Source: Symbiodinium natans (taxonomy: Eukaryota; Sar; Dinophyceae; Suessiales; Symbiodiniaceae). Taken from it: a stretch of 64,000 nucleotides of DNA. The number at the start of each line of letters is the position of its first letter. The stretch's first letter is position 1. The stretch covers positions 887,818 through 951,817 of the forward strand of contig CAJNDS010000402.1 in assembly GCA_905221605.1 (NCBI GenBank), given 5' to 3'. The translations under genes were made by a program, and so were the position numbers. Shown here piece by piece: positions 27,519 to 64,000 of the stretch. The notes beneath the pieces are model-generated. The model was not told the DNA's origin. It saw nothing but the letters and a program-made list of their open reading frames with translations, and did not search any database.

Positions 27519-27705
27519 TCCAGATTTCCAAGCTTCCAGATTTGCAACCTTTCAGTTTCCTGAATGCCAGGTTGCCAGCCTCTAAGCTCTAGATTTCCGC
27601 TCTGGGAACGAATGGGAACGAAGGGCTTCGAAATCTGAGGGTGAAAGTCTGGAAGCTTGAGATGGAAATCTGGGTTTCTGGAAACCTGCAAATCTGACAA
27701 GCGAA
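27519..27705. repeat. Imperfect foldback with CCAGATTT arms
   Basis: The left arm carries CCAGATTTCC-AAGCTTCCAG-ATTTGCAACC words. The right arm carries the complement as CTGGAAGCTT, GGAAATCTGG and TGCAAATCTG. The arms could form an interrupted hairpin. There is no open frame and no identified terminal duplication. Confidence 0.5.
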
Positions 27706-30700
27706 AGCATAGAAACTTAGAAGTGTGCCAAATGCAAGCGTGTTTTTTCAATACAATCCGGCCTTATCATTGCGCAAGACATTTTCGTAACGAAGGTTTG
27801 AAGGCAACCATTACAAGGGTCTCAACTATGTATAAACTACTCGTAAAAATGACCGGAAGTGAGGCGCAACACATGTAAGTCAACAAAATATCACTGGGCC
27901 CGTGCTTCGTAAGTACGAAAGCGGTTTGCCTTGAAACGGGTTCCGTTTATCGGTGTAAGACCACACGAAAGCACAGTGCAAGAAGCATCACTGCTGTAGA
28001 CAAGTATCGGTACCTGATGTGTTGTCGATGTGTTGCATGTGCCAGACAAGGAGAAGAGGGATGGTGCGATAGAGAGACGAACATGTGGATCTTGGCGGGG
28101 GGGGCGAGGGGGGGACTGGCATACACATACATATATACGTCATAAATTTGATCTATGCATGTAATGAATCTGCGCTCCGACACCAAACGGACCCAAAGAT
28201 TGACGCAGAAAGCTGTCTTGGAATCTTAGATCGAAGCGGTGGCCGAGTACAACGATATCCGCGAGACCTCCTGTGGCCCAGTGCCGGGGCCTGCCATCGA
28301 GGAGGCTTCCATGCCCCAACTTGCAGTCCTTTTCCAGAGTTTCCTGCAGTATCGATGAAGGGGCCAGAAGGCGTCAACAATTGGAACTCCCTTAGCCGCC
28401 GTCAGGCGTGGGTCTACACAACTTACAGTACGGCCTTGTATAATCTTACAGGTTAGTTCTCTGTGTGAGTAGTCACAAATATATACTTGCTTGCAGAATT
28501 TTGCAGGTGCGATGGTGCCAGCAACCGAGCCTTCAAGAGAATTACCGGCAGCCATCAAGTGCAACCCAGTCTTGCGAGCGATGATGTCGCAGACCTCGTG
28601 CCAACAGCATCCAAGATCAGACCGAGGCTTGGTCAGTGGTGGTGTGTACCGCCATGAAAGCTGGAGCCTCACACAAAGAATAGGCGTTCTTGCACTTGGC
28701 ATGCTCTCTGCCGATCGAGATCGCTAAAGTTGTGCAAGCCTTATTGATGACTTGGTGCAGGGGTCAGGCTCGTCTCGAGCCTGATGACCACTAGGAGGAA
28801 AAAAGCCCTGTCTTTGGCTGTTGTTAATACCAGTGCATGTTGCAAGGTGTGTAGGTTTGCTGTCTTCGTTGCAAGTGAAGCCCCGTCATTGAACTGAGCC
28901 TCACACTGACCCTTGGTATGCCTGATTGCAGCACATCCAACAGAGTAAGCTCACCGAGATGTGACCAAAGTGGACGTCGCCAGAATCACGATCCAGGGCA
29001 TGAGAGCTGCAAGAGGCGAGGGTTCTCCAAGCTCGCTGCTCGCTCTCGAGAACCGTTTGTCCATGTTTGTCCAATGCACACACTCGAGCTGTGCTGATGG
29101 GACCCAGGATGAACTACATATACCCGGAGTCATATTGGGAGAGCCACTGCCACAGTATGCCACAACCTTTAGGCCTTCAGGCACGAACCTTTGGCCCAGC
29201 GTACAAGCGAAGAAAGCCGTGCGACAGGAGCTGATGGACTTGCGCGGTCCTCGGAGCGACGGAAGGACATGACAAGCATGAAGAGTGTAGAGAGCCTTGA
29301 TGGTTGGCAAAAGACATGGGCAGTTGAAGCAAATCATGCTTCTTCTGTATACGTAGTCAAGTTTTTGGGCCGCTGCTCTGCAGAGTTACGCTCATGCCCA
29401 GCCAAATAAGCTAGTTTCATTTGTAACAAGTCCTGCGTTATTAACCTACAGTCTCATGCGCCTCTGCTGGCGACGTCTGCGCTTTCACCACAGTCAAGTT
29501 GGATGGGCTCTTCTTCGTAATCTGCAGCTTCATTCCGAATACCCACCGGATCATTGACACGACACCGGGGAAGGGGGGGGGGGGTCAGGTGGGAAATCGA
29601 CGAGGATTCTTGTGGTGTTGCGGGAACGTGCCCTGAGCACCAAGTCCGAGCCGATGAGCTGACTTTCTTCAATGACATGCCACACGTGCAAACAGCAGCC
29701 TTGCCGGAGAAGTGTGCACTCATTTGTGGCGTAGCTTGTTAACAGCTTGTGTGTGCGCAAGATTTGCCCCAAAACTTTGAGCTTATGATGCAACCACTCA
29801 GCTCTGAAGAAAGTGAGAATTAGGTCGTCACCTTCGCCTACGACGAGGACGTTTTCCGGAAGGCGCTGTGGCAGCTGTTGGCAAGTCGGAGTGTTGGGGC
29901 CACTCAACTAGCAGTCAGATGTTCGCAACCCGACTGAGCCACTGCTGCTGCGCTGGCACTTTCGATTTGCTTATGACAGAGCTGCATACAAAGAGCAGCA
30001 CGAGCAGTTCTCACGTAACTTGGCAGTAAATGCCACCAGTTCCTAGCCCAACTTCCACATCCACATCGCATACCATCAAACTTCCATTCAAGCTTCCATG
30101 AGATAGAGGACCTGATGAGTAAGCTGGGTTTGCTCGTGCAATGTGCATGAGTGACATGAAGTTCGGCTCAATGTTTAGAGGTTCATTTCAGGCTCGCATG
30201 CTTGTCTCCAAGACGCTGTCAGTCTTGAACCTGCGACAGGCTTGGGAGATCGAAAACAAGCTCTCCAAGAACCAGGTTGGGTTCCCAAAGCCCTATGCAT
30301 TCCCGCGCAAGACCGCGCAAGGCAACAAACCTTCAGCCGATATGTCGTCCCTCTCTGTGAGTCGCCAGTTTAGCCGAGTCGCCATTACTAGGCAGCTAGA
30401 CTAGGCATGTACAAAACGAAACATCAAAGACCTTGTTAACCTGAGAACGACTTCTTGGGCTTTTTTTGCGATGCAGATGGCACTGACCTAGGTCTGAGAC
30501 GTTCTGGGCAAAGCCGTCCACGGCATGAGCTGAGTGGGGCCAGCTCGCAAGATGAAGCGATGAAGCTGGTCCCACATTGAGCTTGGCACGACCGTCCCGA
30601 AGCTGCGAGACCAGTAGCAGCTTGATCCCGTATGAGCTAGCACTATGTAGGACAGGTTGGGAACCCCGACAGCGTGACTCGAATAAAACCATCTGGTGTC

Positions 30701-31069
30701 CCAGGTTATGTTCGCCGCTTCTGTACAGTTGATTCACACAGTCACTGTGCGAGAGACAGCAGCGAGACACAGCAACGATCAGGCTCAGAAAAAAGCAAGT
30801 GACTGCCTGGCCGGCACAAGGTTGAGACACTCGATTGTGCCTTGTCCATCGTTTGTGACTTTTGTTGGTTGTCATTTTCGGGCTTTCATCGGTCGTGTCT
30901 TTTTGTCCATCCTTGCTCCGGCAGCATTGACCGGAATCCCTCTCCCACTCACTGTGTGTGTTTGTTTATGTTTTCTACTCGCGCGAGCCATAGAATGGCT
31001 TTGACAGACTCATTGATTTCAGATGTGTTTGCTTACTGGTGTTATGGTTTTTTTACGCATACATGCGTG

Positions 31070-31100
31070 ACCCTGAACCCTAAACCCTAACCCTAAACCC
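31070..31100. repeat. Interstitial telomere-like tract
   Basis: About four tandem units of CCCTAAA, CCCTAA or CCCTGAA lie in a row. This is the cleanest telomere-type tract in the window. It is too short to be a chromosome end and is followed directly by unique sequence. Confidence 0.75.
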
Positions 31101-31192
31101 GGGGTTTTGGGCTGCCTGCTCCTGTTCTTTCCAACAATCATTTTGCGGCCAAACGGACTTCGCCGGGGGGTGTTTGTTCTTGGGCTATTGAA

Positions 31193-31261
31193 GGGGTGGT
31201 CAGATGGCACCAGTTTTTAGCTAGGAGCTTGTGCTACAATCTGGCGCGATCCGACCGCTCC
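31193..31261. repeat. Hairpin element, copy 1
   Basis: The left arm at 31193-31213 (GGGGTGGTCAGATGGCACCAG) is the near complement of the right arm at 31241-31261, which ends GATCCGACCGCTCC. The loop is about 27 bp and contains a GAGCTTGTGCTA word shared with copies 2 and 3. Confidence 0.7.
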
Positions 31262-31951
31262 TAATTTTTTGAAAAGAACCATCTTTCTTGCAGTTTGCCA
31301 TGCCCTGCAAACCCGAAACCCTGAACCCTGAACCGTAAATCTTCAACACTAAACTCCAAAATATCCTTCAGAGAAGTGAAACGGTCCCTCTTTGATTCCT
31401 CGGTCTTCCGCCACAAGCCCCTAAGATCCTAAGCGCTCCAACGCTAAAACCTACAAGCTTATCGGGTCCATTTCGCTCGTTTTTCTTCTACACTTAGAAT
31501 CTGATATTCAAGTACATTAAAGAGCCAAAGCCAAGCGAAAAACTTCTTATACAGAATATGTAGAGAATTATGTGGCTCGTGCCACGCATGAATGAGTTAA
31601 AAACATGAAACCAATAAGCCAACTCAAGAACCAAGTCAAATTTCTTCATAGAATCTGCTGGTGTAGAGAATTCTGTGGCTCTTGCCACTTATGAACGAGT
31701 ACCAGGCCGTAAAATCAAGAAGAAACCACATATGAAATCAAGAGGGTTCTACAAACCGAGTCAATTTATTTACAAAATTTCCCGGTGAAGAGAGTTTTGG
31801 GGCTCGTGCCATGTATGAAGGATAAAGAAAACATAAAATCAGCAAGCAAGTACATATGAAATGAATGAGGGTTCCAAGAACACAATCAATTTACTTTTAG
31901 AACGCTGGCGCCGCTCCGTTTTTTGTTGAAATGATGCCTTTGGCTGTGAAA

Positions 31952-32186
31952 GGGTGCGGTCGCATCGCACCAGTTATTATCGAGGAGCTTGTGCTAAAAT
32001 CTGGTGCGGTCCGACGGCTCCTTTTTTTTTTGATGCTTTTGTCTGTTGCGGGGGGGGCGGTCGGACAGCACCAGTTTTTTGCGAGGAGCTGGTTCTAAAA
32101 TCTGGTGCGATCCGACCGCTCCTTTTTTGTTTTATTGTTTGAAATGATGCCTTTGGCTGTTGAGTGGGGCGGTCGGATGGCACCAG
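31952..32186. repeat. Hairpin elements, copies 2-4
   Basis: Copy 2 (31952-32021) and copy 3 (32053-32122) each have about 20-bp inverted arms of the type GCGGTCGGA...GCACCAG and CTGGTGC...CCGACCGC around a loop reading GAGGAGCTTGTGCTAAAAT or similar. Copy 4 has a left arm at 32166-32186 and a truncated right arm. Conserved flanks (TGATGCCTTTGGCTGT on the left, a T-run on the right) show that a unit of about 100-113 bp has been repeated, not only the hairpin. There is no open frame. The pattern fits a foldback or MITE-like element amplified in tandem. Confidence 0.7.
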
Positions 32187-33155
32187 TTTTTTGTGCTCTG
32201 GTGCCGGAAGTACAGCAAATATCATGGCCTCAAAAGCCGCGTCACGTTGCGGTCGCACGGTTATTGGAGGAATCCGGCATGTTGGCTCAAAGCTCATTGA
32301 AGCACGCGGCTATAGGCCAACGCCGGCCGTCTTCTTCGTGCCGCAGCCTCTGAGCATGCTTTTCTAGTGTGCTTTGTGCCTTCTTCTTTGCAGGACTCGA
32401 CCCTTTCCACCGTACTTTCTGCAAAATTGTTGAGGTTTGCAAGACCCTGCAAGTTTGTGAGGGCCTTTGTGCAGGTTGCCACATATTTTCAGGCTACGAA
32501 GACAACGCCCAACAGAAGATTCAAAGCCGCGGCACCTGTCAAACCCCAGCCTGGAGAGGGATTCCCCGCCACTTGAGCCCTGGTATGTCAGAAGAAGCCC
32601 GTCCCACCATACCAAGTGGCAAGCAGCTTGTTAATTGCGAATATGGGAGTACGTGCGATGGCAAAGTGTTGCAGAGATTGTAGTTGCATGTAGTTTGGCA
32701 GACCTTAACAGCAAGGACGAAGATACTTCGAGCATATGTGGATACACATGTTGGGCGGCGTGATACCGCTGTGTTTATACTGATATATCATGCGCAGCGT
32801 ACGCTTTCGGGAGAGCTGCGGGTCTCCTGTATCAGGGCTTAGAGTATAGGTTAGTGTATGATCGAAATGCTGGTCGTATTGTCGACGCGCATATGCATTA
32901 TGTTAAGTTGCAGCCAACAAAGCAGAAGACTGAGCAGTGCTGTGCCACCCGCGACTTGCTACTCTAAGTCTCAAGATCCAGACCGGTGTTCTGAGCGTTG
33001 GGGACGGTCAGCGACGCGCTGTCGACAGGGCTACGTGCTGAAAAGTGAGGCTGAGTGTGTGGACTTCCTGCATGGCTGCTGTTGCTTTCGATGCGCATCT
33101 GCATTGTGCGCAGACTTCTCGCGCTCAAGTGCTATATAAAGCCCGTCAGAACAGC
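32187..33155. other. Region upstream of the receptor gene
   Basis: No exon I can support with a domain. Frames at 32369-32683 and 32858-33139 are Cys-containing but unlike any family I know. The stretch would hold the promoter or trans-splice acceptor of the gene starting at 33156. Dinoflagellate promoters are poorly defined and I see no reliable signal. Confidence 0.4.
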
Positions 33156-59623
<26,468 letters not shown>

Positions 59624-61010
59624 CGAGCGCAGAATCGGTCGCACTGGGTCTGTCGGAACGTGTGATTCCTGTGGAGGGGCCCTGTCCAGCAGGCAGCCAA
59701 TAAGCGAGTGAGTAAGTGAGCGAGTGGGTGACCCAGAGCCTCCGCAGCAACAACAAACCAGCCTCATAATCTTGTATTTTCGCGAATCCGGCTCTCATCG
59801 TTACACTTTCGCTGAATGACGCTCTCCTCCAATTTCCGCTCAGACTCGTGCTCTCTCCTTTCCTTTAACTCGCAGCGCCCCCCCTGCATGTGCAAAACAT
59901 GCTTGGACAGGAGGTGGCAAGTTTTTCTTAGGTTTTGATGCGATTTCCCAGGCGTACTTACTTGAGGCAAATCAAGCATGAAAACGGCCGCAGGTATAGG
60001 CCCCTGGTACAATAGGTTTTGATGGGGGCAGTGCAGCCCCCACCGTTTTGCCAGCCATGCATGAAGATGTAGAGGCCAGGCAGTTTAGAGAGGAGCCTGG
60101 AGAGTGGAGACTGCAGTGGAGAGTGGAGTTGGGAGCGTACTTGAGGTTGGGGTGGGGTGTGGAGTGTCTCGGATAGGAAAGTGGAGTGGAAAGTGCTGCA
60201 GGGCAGTGTGGAGAATGGACACTGGGGAGTACAGCGTGGAGAGTCAAGAGGAAGGTAGAGTGGACAATGGAGTGGCAAGGCTGGGTGTGGAGTGTAGAGA
60301 GTGGAGTGGGGGCTGGAGAATGGACAGCAGAGGCTGAGTGGAGTGTTTTCCTCGTGTGTTCTGCGTATTGTGTCGTGTGTGGCGCTTCTAAATAATTAAC
60401 GCGAACTGTGTGTCTCGTGGCGGGATCCTATCAGGTTTCCTCGTGAGTTTGTGAGAGTCTGCCCAGACTGAAGGCTCCGCGTATGCCTAATATGCAATGA
60501 AGCACAGTACACAAGTCCAAGAAAACCAAGAAACACTGCTCATGGCTTTTTGTACATTAGGCTGCCAGCCCCAGGCTACTCGTAATGGAACTCATGGAGC
60601 TTGAAGAGGGTCCCTCAATGACTGAAAACCCTAAAATATTTTAGGTCCTAAACTGCATCGCAGTTTCCATGTCATTTTCCAGTATCCCTATATTTCCTAT
60701 ATTACCCCATATTATTCCAATTTTGGATTACTACAAACCTGCAATGCTCCCGGCTAGCCTTAGCACTTTACCCCTAATCCCTAACTCTCACAAACCCTAC
60801 CCTACTTGGAGCGTCTGTGCACACGTCATGGGGACTTAGTAAGCTGCCCTGTGCATCCAACAGATAGGAAAACCCTGGGCGTTGACATTGGGCTAGAGTA
60901 AAGTACAGCCCATGCCCATCAAATTTAAGCGGAAACCCAAGAGCCTCAAATTACCTCGACTGGTTTGTAAGACCCACTGGCCTGAACAGTTTTTTCAGTC
61001 CCAGCAATAG
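59624..61010. other. 3' flank with minisatellite, no gene seen
   Basis: This flank includes a GAGTGAGTAAGTGAGCGAGTG run at 59706-59730, the GTGGAG minisatellite, and several ACCCTAA words near 60625-60800. No coding signal was found. Confidence 0.6.
60098..60345. repeat. GTGGAGAGTGGA minisatellite
   Basis: Degenerate 6-12 bp units of GTGGAG, AGTGGA and GGAGAATGGACA run for about 250 bp. Strand asymmetry is strong (G and A on the + strand). Frames across it are Trp/Glu/Ser-rich artefacts. Confidence 0.85.
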
Positions 61011-61014
61011 AGGT

Positions 61015-62330
61015 CGGAGCAAATTAACTAAATTCTTTAAATAGATACAATAAAACTGGCGAATTAAACTGATTAAACGAGTTAAACTAATTAAATAGAA
61101 CAGCTTAAGTCATTAAAGTAGTTAAATAACCAAGTTAATCCATTCATTAAGTTAAAACTCAATTCATTAAGCCGACTGAATTGCTGAAATTAATGAAAGT
61201 AATTACATTAGTTGAATTCATGTAATTTCCTTAAATTTAGTTAGATTATTTAAATTATTTCTATCAATTGAATGCATTCAACTATCTAATGTTTAAAAAT
61301 GTGTCAACTACTCAATCTTGGTTTGGTTATTGAAATTGGTTACACTAGTATACTGTTTCATTAACTAATTCAGTTCTGTAAATTAGATATGTTTGTGAAA
61401 TTAGGGAAAGTAAACGAATTAAGTTTATTGAGCTAATTGGAATGAAGTGAATTCCTAAAGTTCATGAAATTAACTCAACTGGTTAATTAAATTAGTTAAT
61501 TAAGTTAATCGCATTAATCAAATTAAGTAAAGTAATTGAATCAATTAAATCAGGTAAATGAAACAAATTAGGCAAGTACTTGGTTAAATCATTTTTTCAA
61601 ACTAAATGAATGAATCAAATTAAGAAAAGACATGTAATTAAACAGTAAACTAGTTGATTACTTCAATTAGTTGAATTATTTGAATTTACGAAATTTGTTG
61701 ACTCAATTATTCAATTAATTTCAGTGTTTCATTAGTTCGATTAGTTTAATTTATGTAAATCATCCAAGAAAGTTAACTAATTTAGTGAACTTTCTTGCTT
61801 TAGCTAATTTGATTGATTTACAGTAATTCCAATAAGTTGAAGTATTCTAATGTACTTAATAAGTGAATTGAATTCAATTAGTTAATTAAATTACTTAAAG
61901 CAATTTACAATTACTTAAATTAAATCAGTTCAATAAATTTGAATGATTTAGTTCATTTAATTGATTTATTAATTTACTCAACCGATTCAGCTTACTTAAC
62001 TTCATTAATTTTCTTAATGTACTTCATCAAATTACTTTAATTGATTTACTTAGTTCAATAAATTCATTGTCGTATTTTCATTAATTTCATGAATTTCATG
62101 AATTCAATCAGTTTCATTAACTTAATGAATTTACTTCAAGTAATTGAATTATCGAATTTAGTTACTTTAATTTGTTTAATTAGTCTAATTAACTTGATTA
62201 ATTGTTTACTTTACTTCAATTAGGTAAAGTAGTCGATTTAGATAAACTAATGCAATTAATTTAATTAACAAACTGAAATCTTTCAAGTAATTCAAATAAT
62301 TAATTTCGTCTATTCAATGTTTACCCAAAA
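61015..62330. repeat. 1.3-kb AT-rich block of TTAATTAA-like words
   Basis: The block is built almost entirely of AATTAA, TTAATT, GAATTAAGT, TTCAATTA and similar words, with an irregular 6-10 bp rhythm. G and C are mostly isolated single bases. Open frames are absent in all six frames, unlike the rest of the window. Both borders are rather sharp: AATTAACTAAATTC at the left and a return to mixed sequence near 62330. It could be degenerate satellite DNA, a matrix-attachment-like region or an inserted AT-rich element. Confidence 0.85.
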
Positions 62331-63547
62331 CAGTAGTGTCATATGATACATAAAGGTCCTACATACATATTATGAACCTACTTACTAAGTCCTCCTACCC
62401 TCCAAGTAGGCGTGAAACCCAAACACTAAACCTTGAAGCACTACTACACCTTGAGTACGCAAAATGTTTGGAATTGCGGTATTTTCGGGACCCTCAGTAG
62501 TGCAGTTTATCTTCCATCAATAGCAGGAGTGAACATCCGGCGTGATGCGTGATTGGGTTTCCCAGAGTTTTCTCTTACCTTTGCAACTGCTTTGATAACG
62601 GCTTATATTATACGGCTATGCAAAGGGTTCTGCAGGGGCTTATATCGGAATGTTACAGTTTATAGAAAGACATAGGGATCATATACGATTATATGACCTA
62701 TAGTCTAAGTCTAAACTACAGGACCTGCGATTCAAGGATTCTGCCTGTCACAGCTGGTGATAGCCACAAGTCAATCAGACGAGTCAGTCTTCCGTGGGGG
62801 TGTGCATTTGTGGGTGGATACAGGTTTCAGTGGAGTTCTTAATACTTCACAGTTTCCACGAACACTTTGTAAAAGCTCTCGGAATCCTGCTTGGAGATCA
62901 ATGTGGCAGGTGCTCCGGGATGTGGCGGTTGGCCCCAGTCCTGCACAGCCTGGCTCCAGGTTCTCCAAGGCTTCAGGCGCAGGGAGATGGGGGGAAAAAG
63001 AGTTGTCCCGTTTTGAAGCTCTTGAAGAGCACAGGCTCTATGAGGGTTTCCCAAAATTGGGGGTACCATTTTTGGGGGTCCCCATAAGAAGGACCATCGT
63101 ATATTAGGGTCTAGAAGGGGGGTCCCCCCCCCTATTTTGGGAAACTACCATATTCTTACGAAACTAGACTCAGACGAGTTCAGGGTCATTTGGCAGTTGT
63201 CTTATTTTGGATTAGCTCTGCAAGGGGCAAAAGGGTTCTGACATTGGTACCCGGAAAATATCCCACATCAGGGTCCCTTGTTTCAGGCCCTCGACACCCA
63301 GCATGCACACAGCAAGCCAAGCGACCTACGTATTGAAGAAGACTTGTATGGAGGGTTTGGGGTCTATATAGTATAGTAATTTCCATTTCCTTTTCCATTA
63401 CCCCTATATAACTTCCATATACTATAGTAGTTTCCATTTTTTGTTTAGGGTTTCGAGGTGCCATCAAGAGCTTTGTCCTCAAACTGGCTTTGCCTTTGTT
63501 CACAGAGGCCTGGGGTGGGTTCAGGGTTTCGCACAGCCCTACAAATC
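62331..63547. other. Gap with no supported gene
   Basis: Mixed sequence carries words such as CTATATAGTATAGTAATTTCC repeated near 63363-63435 and short G- and C-runs near 63115-63135. I cannot support an exon. Confidence 0.5.
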
Positions 63548-63627
63548 ATGGCTACAGCCAATGTAGCTCTAGCAATGCTGTGGTGGCTTCTACATGGTTG
63601 CACAGGCACTCAAGCTGTCCCGAAGGG
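63548..63627 (+). CDS. Candidate signal-peptide first exon of a second gene
   Basis: The ATG at 63548 opens 'MATANVALAMLWWLLHGC', then 'TGTQAVPKG'. This has a short N-region, a hydrophobic core and a small-residue cleavage context (TGTQA), as in a secretory signal peptide. A GGTAG donor follows directly. The next exons would lie at or beyond the window end, and I could not link one by phase. It may start another surface protein downstream of the receptor gene, or be chance. Confidence 0.35.
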
Positions 63628-64000
63628 TAGTTTCGGTTGCTGGAATTGAGGGGTGCATTCTGGTTTATATCGAAGCAGATCACTGGCCGTTGGCCTCTTC
63701 TAGCCTCGGCGAGAGGTGGGGCCAAACGTCCACCTGTGCCTCGCTGGGCTTGCCTAGGGTGCAAAGGGTTTAAAGTCGGTCTGCGAAGACTTCCTTGCGC
63801 ATTTTCATGTTTGCAGTGGCTTTCACGGGCTGTGGGCTGCTGTCGATGCATTGAGTTTGGTCTGGCTGCAGAGGGTACTTTGACTCCTTGGCCGTCAGAA
63901 TCCGTTTCCTGTGCCATGTCGCGCAATGCAAGTTCTGAAATACCTACGTAACAGCGCATGCGAAGTCATGCAGCAACCGGGCGCCGAAGGTTGTCCACTG

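Larger units (their letters stand above)
24291..31192. other. Gene-poor stretch, telomere-like words, foldback and CT run
   Basis: No gene I can support. The stretch contains degenerate CCCTAAACC words at about 24775-25020, a CT microsatellite at 26703-26752, an imperfect foldback at 27519-27705, a G13 run near 29574-29586, and a short exact interstitial telomeric tract at 31070-31100. Confidence 0.5.

Noticed and set aside
33133-33140. TATATAAA sequence 16 bp before the proposed first ATG
   Set aside because: It is too close to the ATG for a TATA box, and classical TATA boxes are not typical of dinoflagellates.

Overview
The window looks like nuclear DNA of a dinoflagellate. The evidence is the intron style of the one large gene (most donors read GC rather than GT, one reads GA, and most acceptors are followed by G), a decayed dinoflagellate-type LTR retroelement, interstitial TTTAGGG-like telomeric motifs, and long simple-sequence tracts between and inside genes. 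There are no operons, ribosome-binding sites or prokaryotic gene spacing. Genus was not resolved.

Layout. Bases 1-10164 hold no gene I can support, only microsatellites and short repeats. A two-exon gene on the + strand (10165-11251) encodes a coiled-coil protein with a Pro/Arg/Ser-rich tail. Bases 11252-33155 are gene-poor, with a foldback of AATAGGAA-type repeats near 13 kb, a decayed LINE reverse-transcriptase fragment near 24.1 kb, telomere-like repeats near 25 and 31 kb, and a family of short hairpin elements at 31.2-32.2 kb.

The main find is one + strand gene of about 26.5 kb (33156-59623), reconstructed from about 27 exons by matching reading phase and domain continuity. It encodes an unusual receptor-like protein of about 2,780 residues. 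In order it has a possible signal peptide, a CUB domain, four MAM domains, a seven-repeat RCC1 propeller, an SRCR domain spread over five exons, a kelch propeller, an unassigned 'LCWC' domain, a long run of cysteine-rich ephrin-receptor-like (GCC2/GCC3-type) repeats, and a C-terminal region with about eight or nine membrane segments. Most introns read as GC-AG. The gene carries a TAG in a MAM domain where sister domains have Trp, a frame break at an AG repeat in the kelch region, a tandem second CUB exon, and a 386-bp block present twice without a difference.

Two introns of this gene carry most of the mobile and repetitive DNA. The CUB-to-MAM intron holds the duplicated CUB exon and an antisense retroelement remnant (about 34575-38478; zinc knuckle, DSGAT protease, downstream domains; frameshifted). 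The 7.2-kb MAM intron holds a 1.3-kb AAC tract, telomere-like palindromes around a GC-rich minisatellite, a 0.8-kb GAA polypurine tract next to an alternating CG/TG tract, and a possible zinc-ribbon exon. Downstream lie a GTGGAG minisatellite (60.1-60.35 kb), a striking 1.3-kb TTAATTAA-like AT-rich block (61.0-62.3 kb), and a candidate signal-peptide first exon of another gene (63.55 kb). Exon borders, domain names and lesions come from reading by eye; no alignment, transcript or database search was possible.
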